Positions 31,641 through 46,810 of a DNA stretch of 64,000 bases are shown here, one piece after another; positions within the stretch are counted from its first letter, which is position 1, and every line of letters starts with the position of its first letter. The notes under the pieces are model-generated. The model ran no database searches and was not told where the DNA came from. It was given only the letters and a program-made list of their open reading frames with translations. Source of the DNA: Oidiodendron maius Zn (lineage: Eukaryota > Ascomycota > Leotiomycetes > Myxotrichaceae); contig KN832871.1 of NCBI GenBank assembly GCA_000827325.1, forward strand, positions 310,001 to 374,000, in the 5' to 3' direction. The translations under genes and the position numbers were made by a program.

Positions 31641-33315
31641 CTTCCATTATGAGCCTCGGCAGAGTCAGCGAGCGAGGCATAACCCCCTTGCGGAGAAGCG
31701 CGGATAGGCGCGGGTTAACCTTACCCTCTATCCTGTTGGATGATTTAATTTCCTGCACTGCCACAATAAGGGAGTACAGTACTTGGACGGAGCCGCCAGA
31801 CTCGTACGACGGTGGAGAAGCGCAGGGCTGATGCGAGTGATGTAATACAGTACCTTGTCAGGTCTGAGATAAGATCTTACGTAGACACTGCACTGCAAGG
31901 TAATGTGGATACCTTAGGCATTGATTTTCTACGCCAGGCATCACAAGACGATGTCATATCCGGCGATCACGACTAGGGGTTGAAATAAGAAGGTAATCAC
32001 GTGACTCAGACTTATTACTCGAGACGTTTACGAAGAGATTGTGGCCGGGAAGAGCGATGGGCCAATCACGGGCGAGTTGTTTATCTCGAAGCCTTGTCCC
32101 TCAGCATTCTCGTGCGGCCCCGTTCACGACAATAGAGGCGAGTCAGAGCATTTCCATTTGTAAAAGTTCCCCAAAAGACACTCAGGTATGACCGGCGACG
32201 GTTATTCACATCAATTTAAAATGGCGCCGAGAACTGCGAGAACGGAGCGTGGAGGTGGCGGCAGGAGAAGCCCCCGTGGGAGGCGAAAATCGTGTGCGGA
32301 AGCGGTCGTGTAATGTGTATCTGCAGTGAGGATCGTCTTGGATGGTGAGGGGGAGGTGACCAGGTGCGAGATACACCAAATGCACAGAGGTTGCACAGAG
32401 GACCCGGGGATGGGGGACGAGAGCGTGGTATATATAGAGAGAGAGGGAGGGAGGGAGTTACTGTGGATGGGGGGGTGACTGGCCGATAGGGTTATCTGCT
32501 GTCGATGCTGTAAAGTAAAGTACAGTACGTGCTCGATAGGACACTCACTGTAGATACGCCCAATGGACCTGGTCGAGATAGGAGGAACCGCGGCGAGGGA
32601 TCGAGAGCTGCCCCTCCACAGCTGACAGGTACATTGCTCCCACGACGTTTCCCCAACTCCAAAACCCAACCTCGGAGTGATCCTGGGGATTAGCCGCCCC
32701 AGTTGCGAGGGTCGGAGCCAAGTCGTATGCCTCAAGGCCACGGGGGGACGACAGCGTGGAGGTTGAGGCATTATCAGTTCCCTCGTCTGATGCTGCCCGG
32801 ACGTGGGATGGGGCGGGATCGGTTTTGCTTCTTCCTGGTGCTCACTCCCCTCCTCTCTCATGGCCGTGTCTGCTTCGGCCCTAGGAGATATGTGCATGTA
32901 ATATTATACATGCATATATGTATGTATCAAATAATAAAATCGTGAAATCCCTCTTGCACGGCCGCCTTCAAATCCCACACTGCGGAAAAACCAACGGGTT
33001 GTGCAGCGACATCGCATATCCCGGACCCTTGCGCACCCGCCAGGCGCAGACTCTCCTGTGCGCCCACTTTCTTGCCGGGTGCATGCTTATCGCCTCTCGT
33101 GCTTCCAGCCGAGAAACATCGCCCTTTCTTCCTATAACACGAGCGGACTCCGCCAGTCGCCAATTTCTATTTCTGGTCCTCGCATTCCTCCCTCCCTCTC
33201 TCTTTCTCTCCTCAACCACTTCTCCCTCCTTATAATCTGCCTTCGCAGTACCTCTGTCCAACAAACACCCCCTATCCAACGCCTCACACTCTCTCCTCCC
33301 CCCACCACCGCAATC
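31641..33315. promoter_or_regulatory. Upstream region of glutamine synthetase
   Basis: No real gene is seen between the repeat array and GLN1; open frames here are low-complexity. GATA-factor motifs (HGATAR) occur at 31867-31873, 32484-32489, 32492-32497 (-), 32534-32539 and 32576-32581. A TGACTCA bZIP (Gcn4/CPC1-type) site overlaps CACGTG at 31998-32008. A polypyrimidine tract (about 33186-33305), typical of highly expressed fungal genes, lies just before the start. Activity is inferred. Confidence 0.5.
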
Positions 33316-34679
33316 ATGGCGACCTCTACCACCGTCTCTTATACTGCCAATGTGCTTCCCCCCATAACCCAACGCCCACCCCGATATCGCTGACATTTTG
33401 GTTGCAGCTCATGAAGTACATGTCCCTGGACCAGAAGGGCAGTGCCATGGCCGAGTAAGCACGAGATACTCACGATTCGAAATCTGTGTCCTAACAGGTT
33501 TTCCCAGGTACATCTGGATTGATTCCACTGGTGGCGTTCGCTCAAAATCAAAGGTGAGACTCGCATCTCCCCAACACCTACCCAACAACGCAAGCTGACC
33601 CAATTCCCAGACCCTCACCAAGATCCCCCCCAGCGGCGAATTCACGCTCGAGGACCTGCCCGAGTGGAACTTCGACGGTTCCTCAACCGCCCAGGCACCT
33701 GGCGACAACTCCGACGTCTACCTGCGCCCGGTGGCGATCTTCCCCGACCCTTTCCGCCTGGCCCCGAACATCTTGGTGATCTGTGAGTGCTGGAACGCCG
33801 ATGGCACCCCGAACGCCTACAACCACCGCTACGAGTGCAACAAGCTCGCCGAGGCCCACAAGGAGCAGAAGCCCTGGTTCGGCCTCGAGCAGGAATACAC
33901 CCTTCTCGATATGAATGACCGGCCATATGGCTGGCCCGTTGGAGGGTTCCCCGGCCCCCAGGGCCCGTACTACTGTGGTGTGGGCGCTGGCAAGGTCTTC
34001 TGCCGAGATATTGTCGAGGCCCATTTCAAGGCGTGCCTGTACGCGGGTATCAAGATCTCCGGTACCAATGCGGAGGTCATGCCCGCCCAGTGGGAGTTCC
34101 AGGTCGGTCCGTGCGAGGGCATTGAGTGTGAGTAACTTCATTTATGTGAGAGTGGCTCAATTTGTCTAATAATTAACAGTGGGTGACCACCTCTGGTGCG
34201 CACGCTTTCTGCTGCACCGCATCGCTGAGGAGTTCGGTGCTAAGATCTCCTTCCACCCTAAGCCGATTCCCGGCGACTGGAACGGAGCTGGCCTGCACAG
34301 CAACTTCTCCAGCTTGGCGATGCGCGAGCCCGGCGGCATGAAGTACATCGAGGCGGCGATCAAGAAGCTCGAGACGCGCCACAAAGAGCACATCGCTGTG
34401 TATGGTGAGGACAACACCATGCGCCTGACTGGCAGGCATGAGACCGGTAGTATCGACGAGTTCACCTATGGTGTTGCCAACCGTGGCTGCTCCATCCGCA
34501 TTCCGCGCGAGTGCGGCCACAAAGGCTACGGCTACTTCGAGGACCGCCGGCCTGCCTCCAATGCTGACCCCTACCAGATCACCGGCATCCTAATGGAGAC
34601 GGTATGCATTTCCCCCGTTTGCATAGGATACATTTACTAATCCATTCTCCAGATCTTCGGCGGCGTCGACAAGAAGTAA
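33316..34679 (+). CDS. GLN1: Glutamine synthetase (eukaryotic type, GSII)
   Basis: Six exons (33316-33351, 33408-33454, 33508-33553, 33611-34127, 34180-34601, 34653-34679) give 364 aa. The beta-grasp domain has [18 protein letters not shown] and [20 protein letters not shown]. The catalytic domain has [42 protein letters not shown] and [17 protein letters not shown]. It makes glutamine from glutamate, ammonia and ATP in the cytosol, the main route of nitrogen assimilation. The last exon codes only for IFGGVDKK. The first three exons are small and were placed by frame continuity. GC-rich third positions suggest high expression. Confidence 0.97.
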
Positions 34680-35315
34680 ATTTTTCCAACTCGGTGCGTG
34701 CGCGGGGCGACTTTCTAGCTTGGGATCAGGGCGCGTGTGTATATAGGATGGCGAATTGAATCAGGGCTTTAATGGCGAAATGTCTTTCTCTCCCGGGAGC
34801 AATGGCTCTCTTTCATCATGGTTGCCTGGCATTTCTTTGCCAGCGCGAGTTCTTGCATCGATGCGATACCTGTTAGGTGACTCTTACACTAGACGAGGCA
34901 TCTGCGATTACGGTATACCAATATCATTCAAGCTTAAATGAGAATTGTGCTCAAATTTGTGATTTGGTGATTACATGAATGCGTAAACGAATAAACATCT
35001 TGAATTCATTGCTACATAAATCCATTCTGGCATAATTTCATTTGCCCCCTTTCAATCCAGAGACAAGAAGAGACAGAATCTCCTCTCATTAGAGTTTCAG
35101 AGTTTCAGCCTCGCGATGACGTGATTGCACCATACCTTATTTCCTGCCCATAAGCTTTGACGATTCTTGAAACTTAGAGTGTGGTAGGGGTGTCAAGCTG
35201 ATTTCCTTTCTAGGATAAGCGATGCCAATTTCGTCCGAAATACCTCGATATCATTTTCAGTGCTTCCAACTACACTCTCACAACTATACTCCACCGCATC
35301 GCAACGAAAGGAAAG
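34680..35315. other. Intergenic region after GLN1
   Basis: AT-rich 636 bp: GLN1 3' UTR and the promoter of the next gene. No further gene was recognised. Confidence 0.5.
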
Positions 35316-36284
35316 ATGCTGTCCAGCCGAACAATTCTTCGCGCATATGCTCGCTCTCCATTATCTGCATCATCACCCATATATCAACCTATCAGATGCA
35401 TAGGAACACTCCAATCCAATTCCCACATTGTATGTCCTCCCTCTCCTCCTTCAAAGGACTTCAAATCCCCAATCTCTCTTCTCCCTTCCTTCCACGTTCG
35501 TGATATCAATTCTCCTCCTAACATCTCAGCAGTACATCCACCCCTCACCTAGCAATCCCTCAACGCACATCCTCTCCCTCCTTCCCACTTCCCCACCCAC
35601 CTCCCGTCTCGCCATCGGCACCACAACGACCCTCCCGCCCACGCCCAGCTCCCTCGCCGAAAACCCGTCTTTTCTCTCCATTCTTTCCTCCGTGCTCGCC
35701 CAACACGCCACGCAAGACCCAGACGTACGCTCGCAAGCCGCCGTCCTGGCCTCCTCGTCCGGCGCGTTCCTGCCGGGCCAGAAGAGAGCGAAGACATCGA
35801 GGGAGGAGGGAGGTGCGGGAGGAGCGAGTGGACAAGGAGGAGCCGGGGGTGCGGGGAGGGGAGGATGGGTGCATGTTGCGGATGGGAGGAAGGCGGTTGA
35901 TTTTGGGAGGATCGCGGAGCCGGAGGATATTTTTGGGAGTGTAGAGGTTGGAGCGGGAGGGGGATTTGTTAGGGAAGAGGGGGGGATGGAAGGGAATTTC
36001 CAGTGGAGCGGGACGTATAGGGTTGTTACGAGGGAGGGAATGTGAGTAGCTCTTCCTATACCTTAATTCTTTGCTTTTGCTTTTATGAATTGCAGCCTTT
36101 AGGGGGAATGGATGAGTGGAGGAGGGAAGTTCATGGTTGTATTTCCAGATTAATCTCTGGATGGAGGATGATTGAGGAATGATGACTTGCTAACTGCTCT
36201 CGCAGACTTGGACTGAGCGACTTCTTGAGGGGGAAGTTAATAGAGAGGTTAAAGGAGGAAGAAGCCAAGGAGAGGAGATCATGA
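35316..36284 (+). CDS. Conserved fungal protein of unknown function, probably mitochondrial
   Basis: Three exons (35316-35429, 35530-36041, 36206-36284) give 234 aa. The N-terminus (MLSSRTILRAYARSPLSASS) is basic and lacks acids, like a matrix presequence. The middle has a conserved-looking block (LAIGTTTTLPPTPSSLAENP, FLSILSSVLAQHA), then a Gly-rich insert, then WVHVADGRKAVDFGRIAEPE, DIFGSVEV, WSGTYRVVTREGILGLSDFL and a basic coil end (RGKLIERLKEEEAKERRS). I believe this pattern occurs in hypothetical proteins across Pezizomycotina, but no named domain is visible. The last intron (164 nt) is set by the continuity REGILGLSDFLRG; an earlier AG at about 36096 would give an immediate stop. Confidence 0.75.
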
Positions 36285-37393
36285 AACGGCATCTCAAAGG
36301 ATGTATGTATAATAACAGAAGGAAAAGGAGAAGTGTACGATATATCACAACCGCTCAACGGCATCAACAACTTACAGATATCGTCGCCTGGCGCAGTACC
36401 TGACGGGCCGCCTCGACGTCGTGCAAGACAGAGACGTGTTCCACCGCCTAAGCAGGAGATTCCCCATCGAGATGTGGGGCGTCGCACGAGTCTTTGTCCT
36501 ACAGTCGAACTGTCTGTCGGCATCGGCGATAGCCTCAGAAATTCTCCCTTGTCGGCGGCGATCAGGGGCAGGCCCTCACCAGCGCAAGGATCCGGAAGCG
36601 CTGCCCCGAAACCACCCGCAGGAGGTATAAGACACGTAGATCGGGTCGCTGGCCTTGAGATAAGAGTATCAATACAATATAATACAACTCAGTACAATAC
36701 CCCCTCCCGTTTTTATCCCCCGTCCTTTCATGTCTTCTGATACAAACTCGAGCCACCACAGCCTTATCAAATCTACACCGAGATCCGAAAGAGGCACAGG
36801 CGTACATGCCCGTACCATGTTAGGTGTGCAAACTGCTGTCAGTAGGGATACGGGCGGCCAGAGGTGAATACGACCCTACCACGCACCGGTCACACCGCAG
36901 GAGGCGCCATTTGACAGGAGGGTACTTGCTGTACCGCGCAGTACTTCACTACTTTACAGCCCAACCGCGCCTGAGCCTCCTGCTACCCCACAATTGCCCG
37001 CTACGACTACGGGACGGCTGACGAGACCAAATCAACCACTTCTCAACCACATGAATCCGCCTACCTCTTCGCCATTCTCTGCCAAACCAGGGGAAAAAGA
37101 GGTACGAAAAAACCCCCGCAACCCCCGATTCCCCCTTCCTGACTGCTAGAATCGCGGGAGGCAATCACGACTCATCTCGACCCTCAGATCGCCTTCCGCC
37201 GCACTCCCTCAGCCCGCCAGCCCAGTCGAACGCACTTGCGAGCTTCTTTTCGTCTGTGCCTGAGATTGTGGTGGGGTAGTCAACCTCAAGCCAACCACCA
37301 CCCTTCAAAGAACCCCTCCTCTTGATCAACCTCTGAACAAAAAAAGCAACAAATCCATTGCCCACTGCCCACCGCCGCGTCCCTCCCCCCACG
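36285..37393. other. Upstream region and likely long leader of SNF1
   Basis: This 1.1-kb stretch has several pyrimidine- and A-rich runs and short open frames with no recognisable motif. It probably contains the SNF1 promoter and a long 5' UTR with upstream ATGs. Confidence 0.45.
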
Positions 37394-39977
<2,584 letters not shown>

Positions 39978-40891
39978 GGGGGCGACATTTGCGGCACAGC
40001 ATTTTATTTTCCCTCCTCCCATCTTTTCTCGCGTTAAACGTTCTAGTTCGCTATTAAGACTTGCAGGAAGAACCACACTGACAAGGAGGCTTACTCTCAA
40101 GCGGGATCTAATATCGGATCGATGCATTTCTCTTCCTTCCCCCTTTTTCTACAGCACGAAACGAATCATGGCATATTTCTCTCTTTCTCTTCAAAGAACG
40201 GAACGGACGGGCATTGGGCAAGAAATGGGCGGAACAGCCGACAGGCAGAGCAAGCGAGGCGTTTATCTTGTCCTTTCTTTTTTTCTTTTTATGGATTTTA
40301 ATGTTGGTTTTGAATGGAATTGCTCCGACGGTCTTCCCCTCGCGTCCTCTTACCCCTGAAGCACATTAGATGAAGGCTGTCGCTGGGCGAGATCGCGGAA
40401 TTCAAACCTACCAACTTGCGTGTATCAAAGAAGTCATCATAAAATGGAATGGGATCATTTTCTTCAATTTTGTGAGGGAATCACCTCCCCTGTGCAGATA
40501 GCTTCTCGGGGTATGAGAGATAATGAGATTTGCTTCTTCATAGCGATAAGACTTTTTTTTTGGTGTGTGTGCAACTGTGACCAAATATATCAAGACATCA
40601 GACGACCAAATAATAATAGGATTGAATGTATTCTCACCCATTCTAAGCACGACCTACCGCAGTCGAATAGCCTTTTTTAGTACACATGCAATGCGATGCA
40701 ATGCGATGCAATACGTATAGCATGCATCACCCGCCCGGAACGCCCCTCCATTTAACGCCTTTCCACTACTACCATCATCATTTCTCCTTTCCCTTCGTAT
40801 CATCTCTCTATACGATTTCTCTTCCTCTCCACAACCCCACATCGCACATCGCACGCTCAATTTCACACCAACCTCCATCTCAACGACTAAT
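39978..40891. other. Convergent spacer between SNF1 and U1-C
   Basis: This 914-bp stretch is 3' flank of two converging genes, with T-rich runs. A 10-bp unit (ATGCGATGCA) is repeated twice in tandem at 40691-40710. The glycine-rich open frame on the plus strand from 40686 is only the antisense of U1-C. Confidence 0.5.
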
Positions 40892-41871
40892 TCATCTCCT
40901 CTCCTGTCCACCCGGCGCCCCCAGCCCAGGAGGCGGCGCTCCTCCAACTCCCGCTGCACCGGGGGGCGGAGGCAGAGGTGCTCCTCCGGCGCCCGGTGGG
41001 GGAACCGGGAACTGGAAATTCGGCGGCAGCCCACCTGGCGGAGGGAATGGCAGACCACCTGGTGGAGGCGGTGGGAATGGTAGACCGCCAGGGAGCGGCG
41101 GAGGGATTGCGGCTGCACCGTTGGGACCGGGCGGGAAGGGGAAGGGCGGACGGCCGTTTGGCGCTGTTAGGAGCTGGTTAGAGATGGGTATGGGTAGAAG
41201 AGAGGGGATGATGGGAACGGGATTAGGGGGACGTACGAGGAATCATGCCGCCTGGCATGGGAAATGGTGGGGGTGGGACGCCTATAACGGAGGAGTTAGA
41301 TTGTGCCTTCGTGTAATACGTTTAGTTCGTGTAGAGGGGATGGGAAGTAGAGAGGAGTGTGCAGAATTCGACAGCGAAAGCGACCTACCACCGGGAAATG
41401 CGAATGGAGGGGGGATCATGGGCTGTCCGCCTAGATTCTGCCCCAGCATGGGGTTGGACGAGGATTGGCCTTCTGCAGCATACGAGGAGGTGATCGAATC
41501 GATGACGGACTGGGCTTTCTCGTGACCGATTTCTGCGGAAGTGCGAGTCAGTCTTTATTCTGTAAAAATGGTATATCGCGGAGGCGAGGACAGGGAAATT
41601 GAAGAGACGCACGTTGGTAGTAGTCCACAACATTACGGAGGTGGTTTCGCCCGCTATTATGCGCCTTGCGCACGCTCATCGAGTCGTGCGTAAGGTAGAC
41701 ATCGCAGTAGTCGCCTGCAGAAGGTTAGGATGGTCAACTTTCTCTGAGAAGGCAGAGGGCATATCGAGACGTTATCGTCGTGAGGCTACCGGGGAAGCTT
41801 ACAAAAGACTGTATATTCATTAGCATACTGTGTACATAGTAAAGATGTAATGGTAGCTTACATTTTGGCAT
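40892..41871 (-). CDS. YHC1: U1 snRNP protein C
   Basis: Five exons (41871-41862, 41714-41613, 41532-41389, 41281-41237, 41163-40892) give 190 aa. The first exon is only 10 nt (MPK plus one base) and splices to [20 protein letters not shown], giving the U1-C C2H2 finger (Cys4, Cys7, His22, His28). Next comes [20 protein letters not shown], then a long Pro/Gly/Met-rich tail ([19 protein letters not shown]). U1-C stabilises pairing of U1 snRNA with the 5' splice site. Animal U1-C begins MPKFYCDYCD; here two residues before the first Cys pair are absent. The antisense strand shows a long glycine-rich open frame that is not a gene. Intron 3 could also end one codon earlier (GTGGTA instead of GTAGGT). 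Confidence 0.93.
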
Positions 41872-43202
41872 GTTGGCGGAGCTCTGTCTGTCTGCGAAGA
41901 GTTGTGGTTGAAACTCGCGTCAATATCCAAGAACTTTTGGACGTCGATGGCAACAAATGGGCTTGCAACTGCTGAGTAATCAACCCCTTCGCTTGGTGCT
42001 TCACCAGCTTCACCAGCTTGAGATTTGTTGCATCCCATCCAAACAACTACCTAGATTCCAACTACAAGAATACTAGCTATTGGGTAAGGCGGCTTTTCTT
42101 CATACGGAGATGGAACTATGCTCCAGCTTACTACTTCCATACAAAACCAGCGCCATTAGGTAAAGCAGAAACAGCTGGAAGGTCAGTTGCGTTTCAATTC
42201 AAACTACTCGGTGCATCATCCTCTCAATCATACCGCTGCCGATCTCTGCAAGTGTGCTTTAAGTACAGGAAGTATCTATATGCTGATAATCTAACGAGAC
42301 GAATTGCTCAAATGGAATAAAGTCTCGGGATTTGCGCTAATGTGGAAGTCCGTAGTAGTCATTCATGTTTAGTCTCCTGTGCGTCTTTTCTAACTATCTC
42401 GTGCTTGCCTCAAAGTTGATCACCGCTTGCCGTTGCTGGTATTGCGCACATTATATTCCGTTCTTAGCATATATTCTTGGTTGCAGTTTTTGCTGCGCTT
42501 GCGATAGACATCCAAAGTTGCCCAGGAGTACGGAGGTCCTTCACCGCTGGGAAATTCAATTCAGACATGCACACAGATGGTCGCGAGAGTAGTCAGGGTA
42601 TTCGAGAAGAGGCGTCATCTCCTCAACAGGAGAAGGCTGGCTGTCTACTACAACGTGGCTGCCGGCATCTTTAGACCCCATCTTGGACACTGGGAAGCGG
42701 GCATAGAATGAGCAAAAAGTAGACGACCCAGAGAGTACTGATATTGAATGAGAGTTTGTACCGTCTCCTCCGCTGCCTTGATATTATATTTTACGTGGTA
42801 GCCTGGAGTTGGCGTCGATCAAATGCTCGAAGAACTGAAGGTCGACGGGTGAGAAAGGAGTCGGATCGGGTTAACTTTCCACCACAAGAAGTAAAAATCC
42901 GGTGCCATACTAGCACGATTTTATCACCACAGTAGATCAAAACAAGCTCTGGAAGATTCTAGCAGAGAGACAGCCTCTTCTAGATGGTTTAAAGCCCCTG
43001 TCTCCCTGAGTGTCATAGCGGAATACCACAAAACTGAAGGCTCAGGGTTGATAGCATGCCTGAGGCTCTAAAGACCCAATTGCCAGTCAGAAGTTTTTGG
43101 TCATGTGACTTACAGACGTGATCTGGACACATCCGAACTCCTTTCCCAGGAACGCGAGAATCCAGTTTCCAGTGCGCAACCATCGAAGGATCACCGGGCA
43201 GC
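41872..43202. other. Divergent intergenic region between U1-C and ERV25
   Basis: I see no convincing gene in this 1.3 kb. Short frames occur on both strands, but none shows a known motif or consistent exon pattern. It must hold both promoters. A small unrecognised gene cannot be excluded. Confidence 0.45.
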
Positions 43203-44014
43203 ATGGCGCACACTCAGTCATTACTGTACTCGCTGTACAGTCTGCTTCTTTTCTTTGTCTGCGTGGAAGCCTTGAAATTCGATGTTGAAGCTTTCAGCAA
43301 GGGGGATAAGAAAGGCCAGCGATGTATTCGCAACTTCGTTTCCAAGGACACCTTGGTAGTAGTTACGGCCACCATTGATGGATATAAGGGTGATGGGATG
43401 ACCCTGGACATGCACGTAGGTGATAATGCTAAATTTCTGTGGAGGGATACTTATCAAATGTCTAGATTAAAGATGCTGTAGGCAACGAATATGGGAAACC
43501 GAAAGACGTGGTCGGAGAAAAGAGAATGGCCTTTACATCCCACGCTGATGCGTTCTTTGATGTCTGCTTTGAAAATTACTTCACTGGCTGTAGGTAATCG
43601 CTCTCTGCATTCAGTTGCTTTAGCTAACAGGAAGTCCAGCCAAGGGTGTCCAACATCCTACCCGGCACGTCGAACTGGACATCGACATTGGCGCCGACGC
43701 CAAAGATTGGTCCGCTGTCCAAGCAACGGAGAAACTGAAGCCTGTCGAGACCGAACTGAGGCGAATTGAGGAGATGGTCGCCGAGATCGTAGCCGAGATG
43801 GATTACCTACGGACTCGAGAACAGAAGCTCCGTGATACCAACGAGAGCACGAACACTAGGGTTAAATGGTTTGCGTTTGCGACCATGGGTATGCTTGTTG
43901 CATTAGGTGTGTGGCAAATCGTGTATTTGAGGGCGTACTTCAGGTGTGTTATTGGGTTCCAGGTGTTGAATATCCGATTTCTAACTTGTTACTAGGTCAA
44001 AGCATCTCATTTAG
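43203..44014 (+). CDS. ERV25: p24-family cargo receptor Erv25 (p24-delta)
   Basis: Four exons (43203-43415, 43466-43589, 43640-43943, 43996-44014) give 219 aa. It has a signal peptide ([17 protein letters not shown]), a GOLD domain ([47 protein letters not shown]), a coiled coil ([39 protein letters not shown]), one membrane helix ([17 protein letters not shown]) and the short tail RAYFRSKHLI, which provides COP coat signals. It cycles between ER and Golgi in COPII/COPI vesicles with Emp24. The last exon codes only for the final SKHLI. Intron 2 has several AG choices; the one after GTCCAG restores [20 protein letters not shown]. Confidence 0.95.
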
Positions 44015-44783
44015 GTCTTCAGGGCGATTTTATCGCAAAAAAGTATGGTAGACAGAGGCCGTGGCACGGCGGATGAGTTTACGGCAAGGGATCAACGAGT
44101 GTTTCAGTACATGTAGGAAATAGGCTTATAATGACAGCAAACTACAGGGCAAGAGATACCCTCGAAGGCACCTCCGAATCCACTGGTACCGTAATCTCAA
44201 TAAACGAATGCAATCTATGATTCGGCGTATATTGTACTAACTGGTACTGGCATTCCACTAGGCAGATAGAGAATATGATTCCTAAGAGTTCAGTTTGAAC
44301 CTTTACAATGCAAACATTACCCCAGACTTAGCACAACAGACAAATTCTGGATAAGCTCCAGAATCCAGTCCTGCCCGCAGCCTCAGTAATATACAGTAAT
44401 ATAAAGATGCTATATTGATAGATGCCGCCCGACTTGGATACACGTCAAATTAAGAGACCGAGAATTTAGTCAGTAGAAATTTAACGTGGACAGTTGTTGG
44501 AATTTAAATTGGCAAATACTCTACCCAATATGAATAGCTTTTTCTCTACCGAAGGGTATAATTCTCCTCAAACCAAAGCCGAAACAGTTCCAAGGACAAG
44601 TGAGGAATAACCTGAGCACGTGATGCGTCTTGCCTTTATCGTTGATAGCACTAGCGCTATCGCGTACTGAGCTGTTAGTGGCTAGCGGCTAAATTATTTC
44701 GACGCCGCGACGGAAATTTTGGGTTTCGGTCTCTTCTGGTTTGCAATCTTTCAGGAAGTCGAAGTCTACCACATAGAGCAAAA
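44015..44783. other. Intergenic region upstream of HAS1
   Basis: 769 bp, AT-rich, no gene seen. It contains the ERV25 3' flank and the HAS1 promoter. Confidence 0.5.
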
Positions 44784-46810
44784 ATGGGCTCCGAATTACA
44801 GAGCAAGAAGCGCAAGAGGAAGCATGGAATCTCAGAGGGAGAAAACAGCGCATCCACCCTTCCCAGCACTTCTAGTCCCTCGAATGGGATTGAATTGCAA
44901 TCGAAATCGTCGACGTCTGAAAATGCTGCAAATGTCATTAAAAAGGCCAAAAAGGTTCGCCATCCCGAAGATGGAGAACAGGAATTTGAGAATGAAGTGA
45001 TACACAAGAAGCACAAAAAGTCCAAAACGGACAAAGAATTGGACGAAGAAAACAACGTTGAGGATGACGTAGAAGAAAATAGCCCAGAAGAGGATAGGCA
45101 TGAGAACGAGGAGACAACAGGTATCCATGCCGAGGGGAATGAAGAGAATAGTGAGAATGGACCTGATCTTGCGGAAGGATCTGTATCTGGAGCCGGTGTT
45201 CTCTCACTACCTAGTGCGGGGAAACAAGCTCAAAAATTCACGGAGTTGAATCTGTCGGAGAAGACGATGAAGGCGATTGAGGAAATGAAATTCGAGAAGA
45301 TGACCGAAATCCAGCGACGTGGAATCCCCCCTCTACTTGCAGGAAAAGACGTCCTTGGGGCTGCGAAGACAGGTTCCGGCAAGACACTAGCATTCTTGAT
45401 TCCCGCCGTTGAGATGCTTACGTCCTTACGATTCAAGCCCAGAAATGGAACCGGTGCGATAGTCGTATCACCCACGAGAGAATTGGCTCTACAAATATTT
45501 GGCGTTGCACGAGAACTTATGGGACATCATTCACAGACATACGGTATTGTCATCGGCGGAGCAAATAGACGGGCAGAAGCAGAGAAGCTTTCGAAAGGTG
45601 TTAACCTACTAATTGCAACTCCTGGACGCTTGCTCGACCACCTACAGAACACGCAAGGCTTTGTTTTCAAGAACTTGAAAGCCCTGATCATTGATGAAGC
45701 AGATCGCATATTGGAAATTGGGTTCGAAGATGAGATGAGACAGATTGTGAAAATCCTTCCCAAGGATGATCGTCAAACAATGCTCTTTAGCGCTACACAA
45801 ACTACCAAGGTCGAGGATCTTGCACGAATATCTCTACGGCCTGGTCCGCTGTATATTAATGTCGAGAACGAAAATGCACATAGCACTGTTGAAGGACTGG
45901 AGCAAGGCTACGTTGTATGCGATAGCGACAAACGGTTCCTTCTCTTATTCTCTTTTCTCAAGCGTAACCTCAAGAAGAAGATCATCGTCTTTTTCTCCAG
46001 TTGTGCCTGTGTCAGCTACCACGCCGAGCTCCTCAACTACATCGATCTTCCAGTTTTAGATTTACACGGCAAGCAAAAGCAACAGAAGCGCACAAACACA
46101 TTCTTCGAATTCTGCAATGCAAAGCATGGAATATTGCTATGCACGGACGTAGCCGCGAGAGGACTCGACGTAAGCTCTCCTTATCCAGAACTTCATAGCC
46201 TTGCTAATACCTTTTTAGATTCCAGACGTAGATTGGATAGTACAATTGTAAGATCACAAACTCAACCTGTCCTTCACATCCAGGGACTTCCAAGCCTCCC
46301 TTAGACAAATCAGTGTTCATCATACTAATCTTGCATAGTGACCCCCCAGATGATCCCCGAGACTACATCCATCGTGTAGGCCGAACAGCACGAGGCTCTA
46401 ACGCCAAGGGCCGGTCCCTCATGTTCCTCCAACCCTCTGAGGTCGGCTTCCTCTCCCACCTGAAACAAGCCCGCGTACCTGTTGTCGAATTCGACTTCCC
46501 TGCCAAGAAGATCGTCAACGTTCAGTCGCAGCTCGAGAAGCTAATCTCCCAGAACTACTACCTGAACAAAAGTGCCAAGGACGGCTATAAGTCTTACCTC
46601 CAAGCATATGCCAGTCATAGCCTGCGCACAATCTTTGACGTTCATAAGTTGGACTTGGTTAAGGTGGCGAAGAGCTTTGGGTTTAATGCACCGCCAAGGG
46701 TGGATCTGACGCTGGGTGCGAGCATGAGTAGAGATAAGAAGACGCAGGGCAGGAGGGCATATGGCAGTCAACCCAAGCAGGGTGGGAGCTTCAAGAAGAG
46801 GGGTTACTGA
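44784..46810 (+). CDS. HAS1: DEAD-box RNA helicase Has1 (DDX18)
   Basis: Three exons (44784-46169, 46219-46247, 46339-46810) give 628 aa. An acidic/basic N-terminal region (about 150 residues) precedes the helicase core: Q-motif [17 protein letters not shown], motif [32 protein letters not shown] in [32 protein letters not shown] and HRVGRTARG. The Has1-specific C-terminus has [18 protein letters not shown]. Has1 acts in the nucleolus in both 40S and 60S pre-ribosome maturation. The middle exon is only 29 nt ([11 protein letters not shown] region). The introns near the 3' end leave in-frame continuations that look open but lose the HRVGRTAR motif. Confidence 0.97.

Noticed and set aside
32211-32897. 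Minus-strand 228-codon open frame upstream of GLN1
   Set aside because: Low-complexity Pro/Ser/Arg sequence in a promoter region rich in simple-sequence runs; no motif.
40686-41525. Plus-strand open frame of 279 codons, Gly/Pro-rich
   Set aside because: It is the antisense of the U1-C gene; its glycine richness mirrors the proline-rich U1-C tail.
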